From: an uncultured Anaerolineaceae bacterium | GTDB lineage: Bacteria > Chloroflexota > Anaerolineae > Anaerolineales > Anaerolineaceae | Direction: 5' to 3' | Assembly: GCA_937894825.1 (NCBI GenBank) | Contig: CALCQT010000138.1 | Span: forward strand, 1-6,234 | DNA length: 6,234 bases | Part shown: positions 1 through 4,847 of the stretch, one piece after another | How the letters are laid out: each line of letters begins with the position of its first letter | Numbering within the stretch: the first letter of the stretch is position 1 | Program-made: the position numbers and the translations under genes | The notes under the pieces: generated by a model | What the model was told of the DNA's origin: nothing | Databases searched by the model: none | Seen by the model: only the letters and a program-made list of their open reading frames with translations

Positions 1-114
1 GGAAACAACGCGGCTGAGTTCTTCGGGCAGCCGGATATCGACGGCGCACTGGTCGGCGGCGCCAGCCTCAAAAAAGATGATTTCATGGAAATTGTCAACG
101 CGGCGGCGAAATAA
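1..114 (+). CDS. tpiA: Triosephosphate isomerase, C-terminal end (partial, 5' truncated by window edge)
   Basis: The first 37 codons, read from base 1 to a TAA at 112-114, give the C-terminus of triosephosphate isomerase. This cytosolic glycolytic enzyme interconverts dihydroxyacetone phosphate and glyceraldehyde 3-phosphate. The recognisable block is [14 protein letters not shown] (residues 11-24 of the fragment). It is the last beta strand and phosphate-binding Gly-Gly loop of the TIM barrel, followed by the C-terminal helix [12 protein letters not shown]. The asparagines and NAAEFF at the start of the fragment match the stretch that normally follows the YGGSV loop. The catalytic His and Glu lie outside the window, so activity cannot be judged here. 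The gene ends about 65 bp before a hairpin terminator and seems to be the last gene of its transcript. The identification is secure despite the short length. Confidence 0.93.
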   Translation, partial: GNNAAEFFGQPDIDGALVGGASLKKDDFMEIVNAAAK

Positions 115-180
115 CGGCTTTTTTCCCGGGTTTTGCGGAATGATCCGCTGACACCTTGTCCACGTGGAAAAAATATAAAG

Positions 181-210
181 GAGCTGCGCTCATGAGAGAC
201 AGCTCTTTTT
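181..210 (+). terminator. Rho-independent terminator after tpiA
   Basis: GAGCTG at 181-186 pairs with CAGCTC at 200-205, and five T residues follow at 206-210. The loop is 13 nt. The A-rich stretch just before the left arm would give a partial U-run on the other strand, so weak bidirectional action is possible. The position, after tpiA and before the lysozyme gene, fits the end of the glycolytic transcript. Confidence 0.72.
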
Positions 211-212
211 CG

Positions 213-223
213 TTCTCCTGTTC
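213..223 (+). repeat. Left copy of an 11-bp direct repeat flanking the lysozyme gene
   Basis: TTCTCCTGTTC occurs here and again, identical and in the same orientation, at 1147-1157. The two copies bracket the GH25 gene and its flanks. The identity does not extend past 11 bp on either side. It could be an insertion or excision footprint, or chance. Confidence 0.5.
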
Positions 224-350
224 ATCAATCAATTTGAATTCCATTAAGAGCCTTTTTCGTCGTCCTTAAACTTCCCAACGCAAAAATTGGCATAGTTATT
301 GCAATAGAATGAATGATCGCATATGGATTTCGTGCGGTTAGCAAACTTTT

Positions 351-356
351 AGGGAG
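351..356 (+). promoter_or_regulatory. Ribosome binding site that sets the lysozyme start
   Basis: AGGGAG lies four bases before the ATG at 361. The in-frame ATG 48 bases upstream (313) has no Shine-Dalgarno-like sequence, and its extra 16 residues are not part of the GH25 fold. The start at 361 is therefore preferred. The spacing is slightly short. Confidence 0.65.
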
Positions 357-360
357 CATT

Positions 361-1065
361 ATGACAAAGAGACGCGCACTCGGAACCGATGTCAGCCACT
401 GGCAAGGCCAGGTAGATTTCGCAAAAATGAAAAAGGCCGGCGCCTCTTTTGTCATCATTAAAGCCTGTCAAAACTTATGGCCGGACAAACAATTTACCCG
501 CAATTGGGAGATGGCGGCAAAAGCCGGACTCCTGCGGGGAGCCTATCATTTCTATGATATGCGCAGCGGCTCAGCCCATCCGGCCGAGCAAGCCGAATAT
601 TTTGCCAATCTACTGAAAGACGACCTGGGTGAATTACGTCCGGTAATGGATTTTGAATCGCCGGGAATTGAAGGATATCCGCAAATACCGGAATATGAGG
701 AATCCGTCCGGATTGTAACCAAGTTCATGAACGCGTTTTACCAGAAAACCAATGTTTACCCGATGCTCTACACCAATCTTTCCGGTGTACAGAGGCTCAC
801 GCCGCTGACTGATTTTTTGTCCGATAAAGAGCTTTGGATCGCCTGGTACAACACAAAAAACCGGACTCCTAAACACGGAGCATGGCCTGAATGGCGGATC
901 TGGCAATACAAATCCACCGGCGACGGAATTGCTTTTGGCGCCGAGTCAAAAGGGCTGGACATGAATGCCTTTAATGGAACTGAAAAAGACCTTTACAACT
1001 ACGCGAATAGTCTTGGAATTGCAAAGCGGAAGCTGACTCCGCCGCGAACACAGGCTACAAGCTAA
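361..1065 (+). CDS. GH25 family lysozyme (N-acetylmuramidase), single domain, no signal peptide
   Basis: The 234-residue protein is a single glycoside hydrolase family 25 domain, a type of enzyme that cuts the beta-1,4 bond between N-acetylmuramic acid and N-acetylglucosamine in peptidoglycan. Visible family marks are the first strand GTDVSHWQG (8-16, with Asp10), YHFYD (62-66), the catalytic strand PVMDFE (94-99, with Asp97 and the likely general acid Glu99), WIAWY (159-163), WQY (181-183) and the closing LDMNAFNG (199-206). A short basic tail follows, with no cell-wall-binding repeats. There is no hydrophobic N-terminal segment, so the protein has no visible secretion route. This is typical of phage endolysins that exit through a holin, but no holin or other phage gene is nearby. 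The gene stands alone between tpiA and a tRNA gene, which suggests acquisition or a prophage remnant. A cytoplasmic or non-classically exported autolysin is the alternative. The family call is firm; the biological role is open. Confidence 0.93.
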   Translation: MTKRRALGTDVSHWQGQVDFAKMKKAGASFVIIKACQNLWPDKQFTRNWEMAAKAGLLRGAYHFYDMRSGSAHPAEQAEYFANLLKDDLGELRPVMDFESPGIEGYPQIPEYEESVRIVTKFMNAFYQKTNVYPMLYTNLSGVQRLTPLTDFLSDKELWIAWYNTKNRTPKHGAWPEWRIWQYKSTGDGIAFGAESKGLDMNAFNGTEKDLYNYANSLGIAKRKLTPPRTQATS

Positions 1066-1071
1066 AACCGG

Positions 1072-1100
1072 ATGACTTATAAACGTTTTTTGAGAGTCAT
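1072..1100 (+). terminator. Possible weak terminator hairpin after the lysozyme gene
   Basis: ATGACT at 1072-1077 pairs with AGTCAT at 1095-1100, and TTT follows. The 17-nt loop holds an inner AAACGTTT palindrome and a T-run. It starts six bases after the stop codon. The stem is short and low in GC, so this is weaker than the hairpin at 1189-1214. Confidence 0.3.
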
Positions 1101-1146
1101 TTTGGAATAGAAGCAAGAAAGCTTTTTACAAATACGCATATCTCAC

Positions 1147-1157
1147 TTCTCCTGTTC
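1147..1157 (+). repeat. Right copy of an 11-bp direct repeat flanking the lysozyme gene
   Basis: TTCTCCTGTTC is identical to 213-223. This copy also forms the left part of a small inverted repeat: TGTTC at 1153-1157 pairs with GAACA at 1164-1168. The surrounding sequence does not resemble that of the left copy. Confidence 0.5.
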
Positions 1158-1188
1158 TTGATTGAACAAGTTTTACACCATTGCACGT

Positions 1189-1214
1189 AAAGCACCTCCG
1201 AAAGGGGGTGTTTT
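1189..1214 (+). terminator. Rho-independent terminator downstream of the lysozyme gene
   Basis: CACCTCC (1193-1199) pairs with GGGGGTG (1204-1210) across a GAAA tetraloop, with one T-G pair. Flanking AAAG and TTTT can extend the stem to 11 bp (1189-1214). The T-run is short, being the TTTT at 1211-1214. The GC-rich stem on a stable tetraloop favours the + orientation. It lies between the lysozyme gene and the opposing tRNA gene, where read-through in either direction would need to be blocked. Confidence 0.6.
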
Positions 1215-1230
1215 ACATCCGGCATTCAGA

Positions 1231-1242
1231 AATAAAAAAAAG
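1231..1242 (-). terminator. T-run at the 3' end of tRNA-Thr
   Basis: On the minus strand the base after the tRNA discriminator begins CTTTTTTTTATT. There is no separate GC-rich hairpin before it, although the tRNA acceptor stem sits immediately upstream. The run probably marks the end of the tRNA transcript, as is common for single tRNA genes. Confidence 0.4.
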
Positions 1243-1315
1243 AGCCAACAAGGAGGATCGAACTCCTGACCTGACGTTTACGAAACGCCTGCTCTACCAT
1301 CTGAGCTATGTTGGC
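1243..1315 (-). tRNA. tRNA-Thr (anticodon CGU)
   Basis: The 73-nt minus-strand sequence folds into a full cloverleaf. The acceptor stem GCCAACA/TGTTGGC uses 1309-1315 with 1244-1250. The D stem is GCTC/GAGC. The anticodon stem GGCGT/ACGTC has one G-U pair. The T stem AGGAG/CTCCT has a TTCGATC loop, and the variable loop has 5 nt. The seven-base anticodon loop TTCGTAA places CGT at 34-36 (plus-strand 1280-1282), which reads the threonine codon ACG. The discriminator base is U, and CCA is not encoded, so it must be added after transcription. All arms pair cleanly, with no sign of truncation. The gene lies downstream of dinB on the same strand but has its own promoter. Confidence 0.97.
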
Positions 1316-1359
1316 AATCTTTGAAAATGAAATTTAGACACGCTATAAATTTCGTCCAT

Positions 1360-1368
1360 ATTATACCA
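1360..1368 (-). promoter_or_regulatory. Extended -10 promoter for tRNA-Thr
   Basis: On the minus strand, TGGTATAAT (1368 to 1360) is a perfect TATAAT with the upstream TGn of an extended -10 element. The -35 region at the usual distance (TTCATT) is poor, as extended -10 promoters tolerate. Transcription would begin near 1353, leaving a leader of about 38 nt before the tRNA. The site lies between the dinB terminator and the tRNA. Confidence 0.55.
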
Positions 1369-1378
1369 GCACATTCTC

Positions 1379-1418
1379 AAAAAATGAAGAATGGCTCAAA
1401 ATCTTTTTAAAATTCTTC
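1379..1418 (-). terminator. Terminator of dinB, overlapping its stop codon
   Basis: On the minus strand, GAAGAAT (1418-1412) pairs with ATTCTTC (1392-1386), followed by A and six T residues (1384-1379). The left arm lies in the last codons of dinB, before its stop codon. The 19-nt loop contains AAAA and TTTT that can pair inside. The stem is AT-rich, but the arms are perfect and the U-run is good. This separates dinB from the tRNA unit. Confidence 0.5.
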
Positions 1419-2600
1419 CGCTTCCAGCTCAATGCCGCGTTTCAGTCCCTTTTCTCCGTAACGGGTCCGGATCTCGTCCACCGCCCGTAATAAGCGATCT
1501 GTTTTTTCAGAGGATTCCTGAAAAAGAGAGAGTTGAACCGCTTCCTCCGAAAATCCGGAAATCCCGACGCCGATCAGCCGGACCGGACGGGCTTCTTTCC
1601 GCCAGATCTCACTGAAAAGATTCTGGGCATGCGCATTGATCAGATCATTCTGGCAAATGCGCTGATCCAATTTAATTTGCCGGGACAGGGTCGTAAAATC
1701 ATCCCAGCGCAGCTTTAGCCGAACCGTATTCCCGGATAAGCCATATTTGCGCAGCCGCGAACCGATTTGGTCCGACTGGCGTAAAATGGTTTTCCGCAGC
1801 AGCACCTCGTCATCCACATCTTTGGTAAAGGTATATTCCTGACTGACAGATTTCGCTTCCTGCGGTTCCGGGTCGACCGGGCGGTCGTCCTGTCCCATGG
1901 CTCGCAAACGTATCGAATTTGTGTGTTTTCCGAATATTTTCTGCAGCCGGTCTTCCGGGTAGGCTGCCAATTGTCCAATCCGGCTTATGCCAAGATCGCG
2001 CAACACTTTTTCTGTTCTGTCGCCGACACCCCAAAGTTCACCAACCGGAAGCGGGGCCAAGAAAGCAGCCTCTGTCCCCGGCAGGATCCGGGTCACCGCA
2101 TTCGGATAGTTCCCGCTCTTGCTGTTCTTTTTCCCGATCGTATTGGCAATTTTTGCCACCAGTTTATTGGCAGCCACACCAAATGAACAGGGCAGTAAAA
2201 GACGGGTATTGATTTCTTTTTGGATATCCAGCGCAATCTGGCGCGGATCTGCAAGCAGATCAGAGACGTCCAGAAACGCTTCATCAATGGAAATCTGCTC
2301 CATTAATGGCGTCCAGTTCCGCAGGATGGCCATCACTTCATGCGATTTTTCCGAATATTTCTGATGGCTGCCATGAACAATCAGCAGCCCGGGGCAAATC
2401 CGGACTGCTTTGGACATCGGCATCGCTGAATGGACGCCCAGACGCCGTGCCGGATAAGAGCAGGAAGAAACAACACCCCGATAGCCGGGATCTCCGCCGA
2501 CCGCAAATGGCTTCCCTTTCAGCGTGGGATCGAACAACTCCTCGACCGCGCAAAAAAAGGCATCCAGGTCCATGTGAAGAATTTTTCGCGCACTGTCCAT
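1407..2600 (-). CDS. dinB: DNA polymerase IV (DinB, Y-family translesion polymerase)
   Basis: The 397-residue protein is a full-length Y-family DNA polymerase of the DinB type, which copies past damaged template bases at stalled forks with low fidelity. The first metal-binding strand is HMDLDAFFCAVE (9-20), with Asp11 as metal ligand and Phe16 as the steric gate against ribonucleotides. YPARRLGVHSAM (49-60) contacts the incoming nucleotide, and SIDEAFLDVS (104-113) holds the catalytic Asp106 and Glu107. A helix-hairpin-helix thumb follows near 205-245 (LWGVGDRT, LAAYPEDRL), then the little-finger domain to about 350. QLSLF at 356-360 is a textbook sliding-clamp binding motif. The tail IRTRYGEKGLKRG is also typical. 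The ATG at 2600 gives the normal start MDSARKILHMDLDAFF. An upstream in-frame TTG at 2654 would add 18 untypical residues. Neither start has a Shine-Dalgarno sequence; see the promoter at 2601-2630. All key residues are present, so activity is expected. Confidence 0.95.
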   Translation of the reverse strand: MDSARKILHMDLDAFFCAVEELFDPTLKGKPFAVGGDPGYRGVVSSCSYPARRLGVHSAMPMSKAVRICPGLLIVHGSHQKYSEKSHEVMAILRNWTPLMEQISIDEAFLDVSDLLADPRQIALDIQKEINTRLLLPCSFGVAANKLVAKIANTIGKKNSKSGNYPNAVTRILPGTEAAFLAPLPVGELWGVGDRTEKVLRDLGISRIGQLAAYPEDRLQKIFGKHTNSIRLRAMGQDDRPVDPEPQEAKSVSQEYTFTKDVDDEVLLRKTILRQSDQIGSRLRKYGLSGNTVRLKLRWDDFTTLSRQIKLDQRICQNDLINAHAQNLFSEIWRKEARPVRLIGVGISGFSEEAVQLSLFQESSEKTDRLLRAVDEIRTRYGEKGLKRGIELEAEEF

Positions 2601-2630
2601 GTGTTCTATTATATCAAACTCATAGAACAC
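2601..2630 (-). promoter_or_regulatory. dinB promoter inside a perfect 9-bp inverted repeat (putative operator)
   Basis: GTGTTCTAT (2601-2609) and ATAGAACAC (2622-2630) are perfect inverted copies separated by 12 bp, so the arm centres are 21 bp apart, about two helical turns. On the minus strand TGATATAAT (2616-2608) is an extended -10 element lying in the spacer and the start-proximal arm. The first transcribed base would fall at about 2600-2601, the dinB start codon itself, which implies a leaderless mRNA. A dimeric repressor bound here would cover the -10. The half-sites face the opposite way from the Gram-positive LexA box GAAC-N4-GTTC, so the regulator is not identified. Confidence 0.6.
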
Positions 2631-2674
2631 CTGAATGGACAGAAATCGTGTCAATATGAAAAATCACAAAATTT

Positions 2675-3478
2675 TTAGCTGAACGCTACATCCAAAATCA
2701 TCATCAACGCAAAACCGACCATCAGCGCCAGTGTCGGCAAATCGGATCCATCCGCTTCCGCTTCGGGAATCAATTCTTCTGACACAACAAAAATCATCGC
2801 GCCGGCCGCAAACGAGAGCGCGTAAGGCAGTAACGGCTGAACATAATAGACCGCAGCCGCGCCAATCACGGCGCCAATCGGTTCCATTAACCCTGAGAAT
2901 TGCCCCCAAAAGAAACTCCGTCCCCGTGACAGTCCTTCAGCCCGCAGCGGTGCGGATACAGCCAGCCCTTCCGGAAAATTCTGAATCCCCATCCCGATTG
3001 CGATGGTGATCGCAGCCGCAAAATAGCTGGGATCATTATGAACCGCAGCAGCGCCAAATGCCACTCCGACCGCCAACCCTTCCGGAATATTGTGCAGTGT
3101 AATCGCCAAAACCAACAACATGGTACGACTTAGCCCACTTTTCGTTCCCTCCGCCTGATCTGCATTAATGTGCAAATGCGGGAGATATTTATCCAACGCC
3201 CAAAGGAATCCGCCGCCGAGCAAAAATCCAACCGTCGCCGGGAACCAGACCGGAACGGGTCCATTTTCGGAGGCGTCAATTGCCGGAAGCAACAATGAAA
3301 AGAAACTCGCCGCAATCATGACCCCGGCTGCAAACCCCAACATCACGTTCAGCGCTTTCTTTGGTATTTCCTTGGAAAGGAAAACACCCGCCGCCCCCAG
3401 GGCAGTCATTCCCCAGGTATAGGTACTCGCCAACAAAGCCTGTACAATCGGTGAAAACTGAGAAAAAAAGGCAATCAT
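2675..3478 (-). CDS. ZIP family divalent metal transporter (GufA-like subgroup)
   Basis: The 267-residue inner-membrane protein has the eight-helix layout of ZIP transporters, which carry zinc and sometimes iron or manganese into the cytoplasm. Helices fall near 11-34, 42-65, 77-96, 119-143, 152-176, 195-213, 217-238 and 248-266. The metal site is seen in helix 4 as HNIPEG (129-134) and in helix 5 as QNFPEG (166-171), with a supporting MEPIGA (198-203) in helix 6 and SEELIPEA (233-240) in helix 7. The loop between helices 3 and 4 holds a short HLH (101-103), a weak version of the usual histidine-rich metal loop. The start at 3478 is fixed by AGGAG at 3487-3491, eight bases upstream. The gene lies 74 bp upstream of dinB on the same strand. 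The AT-rich gap has only a weak AAAAAT/ATTTTT hairpin (2659-2676), so read-through into dinB is possible. No metal-responsive operator was recognised. The exact metal cannot be told from the sequence. Confidence 0.94.
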   Translation of the reverse strand: MIAFFSQFSPIVQALLASTYTWGMTALGAAGVFLSKEIPKKALNVMLGFAAGVMIAASFFSLLLPAIDASENGPVPVWFPATVGFLLGGGFLWALDKYLPHLHINADQAEGTKSGLSRTMLLVLAITLHNIPEGLAVGVAFGAAAVHNDPSYFAAAITIAIGMGIQNFPEGLAVSAPLRAEGLSRGRSFFWGQFSGLMEPIGAVIGAAAVYYVQPLLPYALSFAAGAMIFVVSEELIPEAEADGSDLPTLALMVGFALMMILDVAFS

Positions 3479-3486
3479 TTTTTTAG

Positions 3487-3491
3487 CTCCT
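3487..3491 (-). promoter_or_regulatory. Ribosome binding site of the ZIP transporter
   Basis: AGGAG on the minus strand, eight bases before the ATG at 3478, is the clearest Shine-Dalgarno among the minus-strand genes and confirms the start. Upstream the sequence is AT-rich (TAAATAATA near 3505-3515) and may hold a -10, but no matching -35 at the right distance was found. Confidence 0.75.
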
Positions 3492-3497
3492 GTCTGA

Positions 3498-3792
3498 TTG
3501 TTTTTTATTATTTAGCCGAAGTAAATTGATAGAATTTTGCAAAACACAGCAGCGCCAACAGTATTCGTTTTTCAACAATACATCATCTTGAGGAAGGCAG
3601 CGAAAGCTTCGCCACCATCCTTATCGTCCTTTTTTTCAACCTGGCTGTCGCTATCTAAGTCACAATTATATATCGATTCTCGTCTTTCGAAGAATCCTCA
3701 TATTTTCCTTCTCAGGATCCCCGATTTCCATCTCCAGCCGATCAACAAAACGAAACAGGCACATTCCTCACGATATCTTTACAGAAAAGCGC
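3498..3792. other. Intergenic region between divergent ZIP and EamA genes, no convincing gene
   Basis: About 295 bp of lower-GC sequence lies here. A plus-strand open frame starting at 3537 runs through it into the EamA gene. Its translation is rich in Ser, Lys and Arg, has no recognisable motif and lacks a ribosome site, so it is not called. A minus-strand frame of 32 codons (3764 to 3666) has AGGA directly against its ATG and is too weak to call. Small inverted repeats are present: GCGAA/TTCGC (3600-3612), GATTCT/AGAATC (3675-3696) and TTTTGCAAAA (3535-3544). None is followed by a T-run, and no known riboswitch pattern was recognised. The region may contain the ZIP promoter and decayed sequence. 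Confidence 0.5.
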
Positions 3793-3821
3793 TTGTTTTG
3801 CCCAAATTTCAGGCATATAAT
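3793..3821 (+). promoter_or_regulatory. Sigma-70 type promoter for the EamA gene
   Basis: TTGTTT (3793-3798) and a perfect TATAAT (3816-3821) are separated by 17 bp. Transcription would start near 3828, giving a leader of about 40 nt before the ATG at 3868. The -35 matches only three of six bases, but the -10 and spacing are ideal. Confidence 0.5.
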
Positions 3822-3828
3822 TGTCCGG

Positions 3829-3851
3829 CTCGATGGGTGCATCGGGCGATG
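3829..3851 (+). promoter_or_regulatory. Alternative small hairpins in the EamA leader
   Basis: CTCGATG (3829-3835) can pair with CATCGGG (3840-3846) across a GGTG loop. CATC (3840-3843) can instead pair with GATG (3848-3851) across a GGGC loop. The two folds exclude each other and end five bases before the ribosome site GGGGAGG at 3856-3862. Any role in translation control is speculative. Confidence 0.25.
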
Positions 3852-3867
3852 AAACGGGGAGGCTTGA

Positions 3868-4794
3868 ATGGAGAGTCAAAATCAAAAAGCAGCAGGGGTT
3901 ATCTTTACCTTATTCGGCGGCATATTTTGGGGATTATCAGGCGCCTGCGGTCAGTATCTGTTTGAATTCAAAGGCATTACAGCAAATTGGCTCGTTCCTG
4001 TTCGACTGGTCCTGGCAGGATCAATCATGCTGGTCATCAGCCTGATCAACGACAGTAAAACCACACTCAGCATATGGAAAACAAGGGAAAATGTCATCGA
4101 CCTGGTTATCTATAGCATTGCCGGAATGACGCTATGCCAGTATTCCTATTTCGTTACCATAGAAAACTCCAACGCCGGAACAGCAACCGTCCTGCAAAAT
4201 ATCGCTTTGGTTATTATCCTTGCATTCATCTGTATCACGGAAAAGCGATTCCCTAAAACAGCAGAATTAATTGCGGTGATTTGCGCAATCATCGGTGTCT
4301 TTCTCATCGCAACCCACGGGGATATAAACCACATGGTCATATCCAAAAAAGCACTGTTTTTCGGTATGACAACTGCCATCGCGCTGGTAATCTATAATTT
4401 GCAGCCGCATAATTTACTGAAGCAGTTCAATCCATTTATGATTATTGCATGGTCAATGGTGATTGGGGGAACTTTCCTTTCCGCCGTCTTCAAACCCTGG
4501 ACGCTTACCCCGGTCATTGATACCAAAGCGGCAATTGCCATGCTCGCCATTCTTTTCTTTGGAACGATTCTGTCTTTTACATTTTATTTTCAGGGCGTAA
4601 AATTGATCGGCGCAAGCCACGCCAGCCTGTATGCCTGCATTGAACCTTTGGTTGCTTCGCTTTTATCGGTTTTCTGGCTCAAAGTTTCATTTCAACCATT
4701 TGATTATGCCGGATTTTTATTGATCATTGCGACCATTCTCATTTTGTCCGCCGGGTCCAGAGAAAAAGGTAAAATCGCGACACGGCAAGGATAA
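3868..4794 (+). CDS. EamA/DMT superfamily membrane transporter
   Basis: The 308-residue integral inner-membrane protein has ten predicted helices (about 9-31, 40-60, 77-97, 103-122, 131-149, 160-178, 188-207, 221-243, 249-270, 279-296). These are arranged as two repeated five-helix EamA domains, as in drug/metabolite exporters such as RhaT- and YdcZ-like carriers. Typical signs are GGIFWGLSG in helix 1, the helix 4 end leading to CITEKRFP (Glu125), and the second-repeat segment GASHASLYACIEPLVASLLSVFW (248-270). After the latter, the usual acidic residue of the family (lgE) is replaced by Lys272. A basic tail follows the last helix on the cytoplasmic side. GGGGAGG at 3856-3862, five bases from the ATG, fixes the start. 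The gene appears to be transcribed alone from 3816 and ends six bases before a strong palindrome. Family members export amino acids, nucleosides or other metabolites. The substrate cannot be inferred here, and no biosynthetic neighbour gives a clue. Confidence 0.93.
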   Translation: MESQNQKAAGVIFTLFGGIFWGLSGACGQYLFEFKGITANWLVPVRLVLAGSIMLVISLINDSKTTLSIWKTRENVIDLVIYSIAGMTLCQYSYFVTIENSNAGTATVLQNIALVIILAFICITEKRFPKTAELIAVICAIIGVFLIATHGDINHMVISKKALFFGMTTAIALVIYNLQPHNLLKQFNPFMIIAWSMVIGGTFLSAVFKPWTLTPVIDTKAAIAMLAILFFGTILSFTFYFQGVKLIGASHASLYACIEPLVASLLSVFWLKVSFQPFDYAGFLLIIATILILSAGSREKGKIATRQG

Positions 4795-4799
4795 AGCAG

Positions 4800-4844
4800 C
4801 GGGACAATTTTTGTCGGAACCAGTTCGCGACAAAAATTGTCCCG
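4800..4844. repeat. 17-bp perfect inverted repeat at the junction of two converging genes
   Basis: Bases 4800-4816 (C then GGGACAATTTTTGTCG) are the exact reverse complement of 4828-4844, with an 11-nt loop that includes GAA/TTC. Each arm is itself a small palindrome: GACAA-TTT-TTGTC on the left and GACAA-AAA-TTGTC on the right. The element fills the gap between the EamA stop (4794) and the stop of the minus-strand methyltransferase-like gene (4848). No T-run follows on either strand, so it is not a textbook intrinsic terminator. It could still stop or protect both transcripts, or be a dispersed palindromic repeat. Confidence 0.9.
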
Positions 4845-4847
4845 AAC

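Noticed and set aside
313..360. Upstream ATG start for the lysozyme, adding 16 residues
   Set aside because: There is no Shine-Dalgarno before it, while AGGGAG precedes the ATG at 361. The extra residues do not form a signal peptide or part of the GH25 fold.
225..458. Minus-strand open frame of 77 codons over the lysozyme promoter and N-terminus
   Set aside because: It overlaps the GH25 coding strand antisense, has no recognisable domain, and the overlap explains its openness.
1243..1268. tRNA-Thr 3' end as an attachment site of an integrated element covering the lysozyme gene
   Set aside because: No second copy of the tRNA 3' sequence was found between 115 and 1240, and no integrase is present.
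2601..2630. Canonical LexA box at dinB
   Set aside because: The inverted repeat is GTTC outward to GAAC with a long spacer. It does not match the GAAC-N4-GTTC or CTGT-N8-ACAG arrangements, so only an unnamed operator is claimed.
3498..3867. Riboswitch in the leader of the ZIP or EamA gene
   Set aside because: The predicted EamA leader is only about 40 nt, and no conserved core of a metal or guanidine riboswitch could be recognised in either direction.
3537..3965. Open frame of 142 codons on the plus strand spanning the ZIP-EamA gap and the start of the EamA gene
   Set aside because: It has no ribosome site, its composition is rich in Ser, Lys and Arg, it shows no motif, and its last third overlaps the well-supported EamA gene in another frame.
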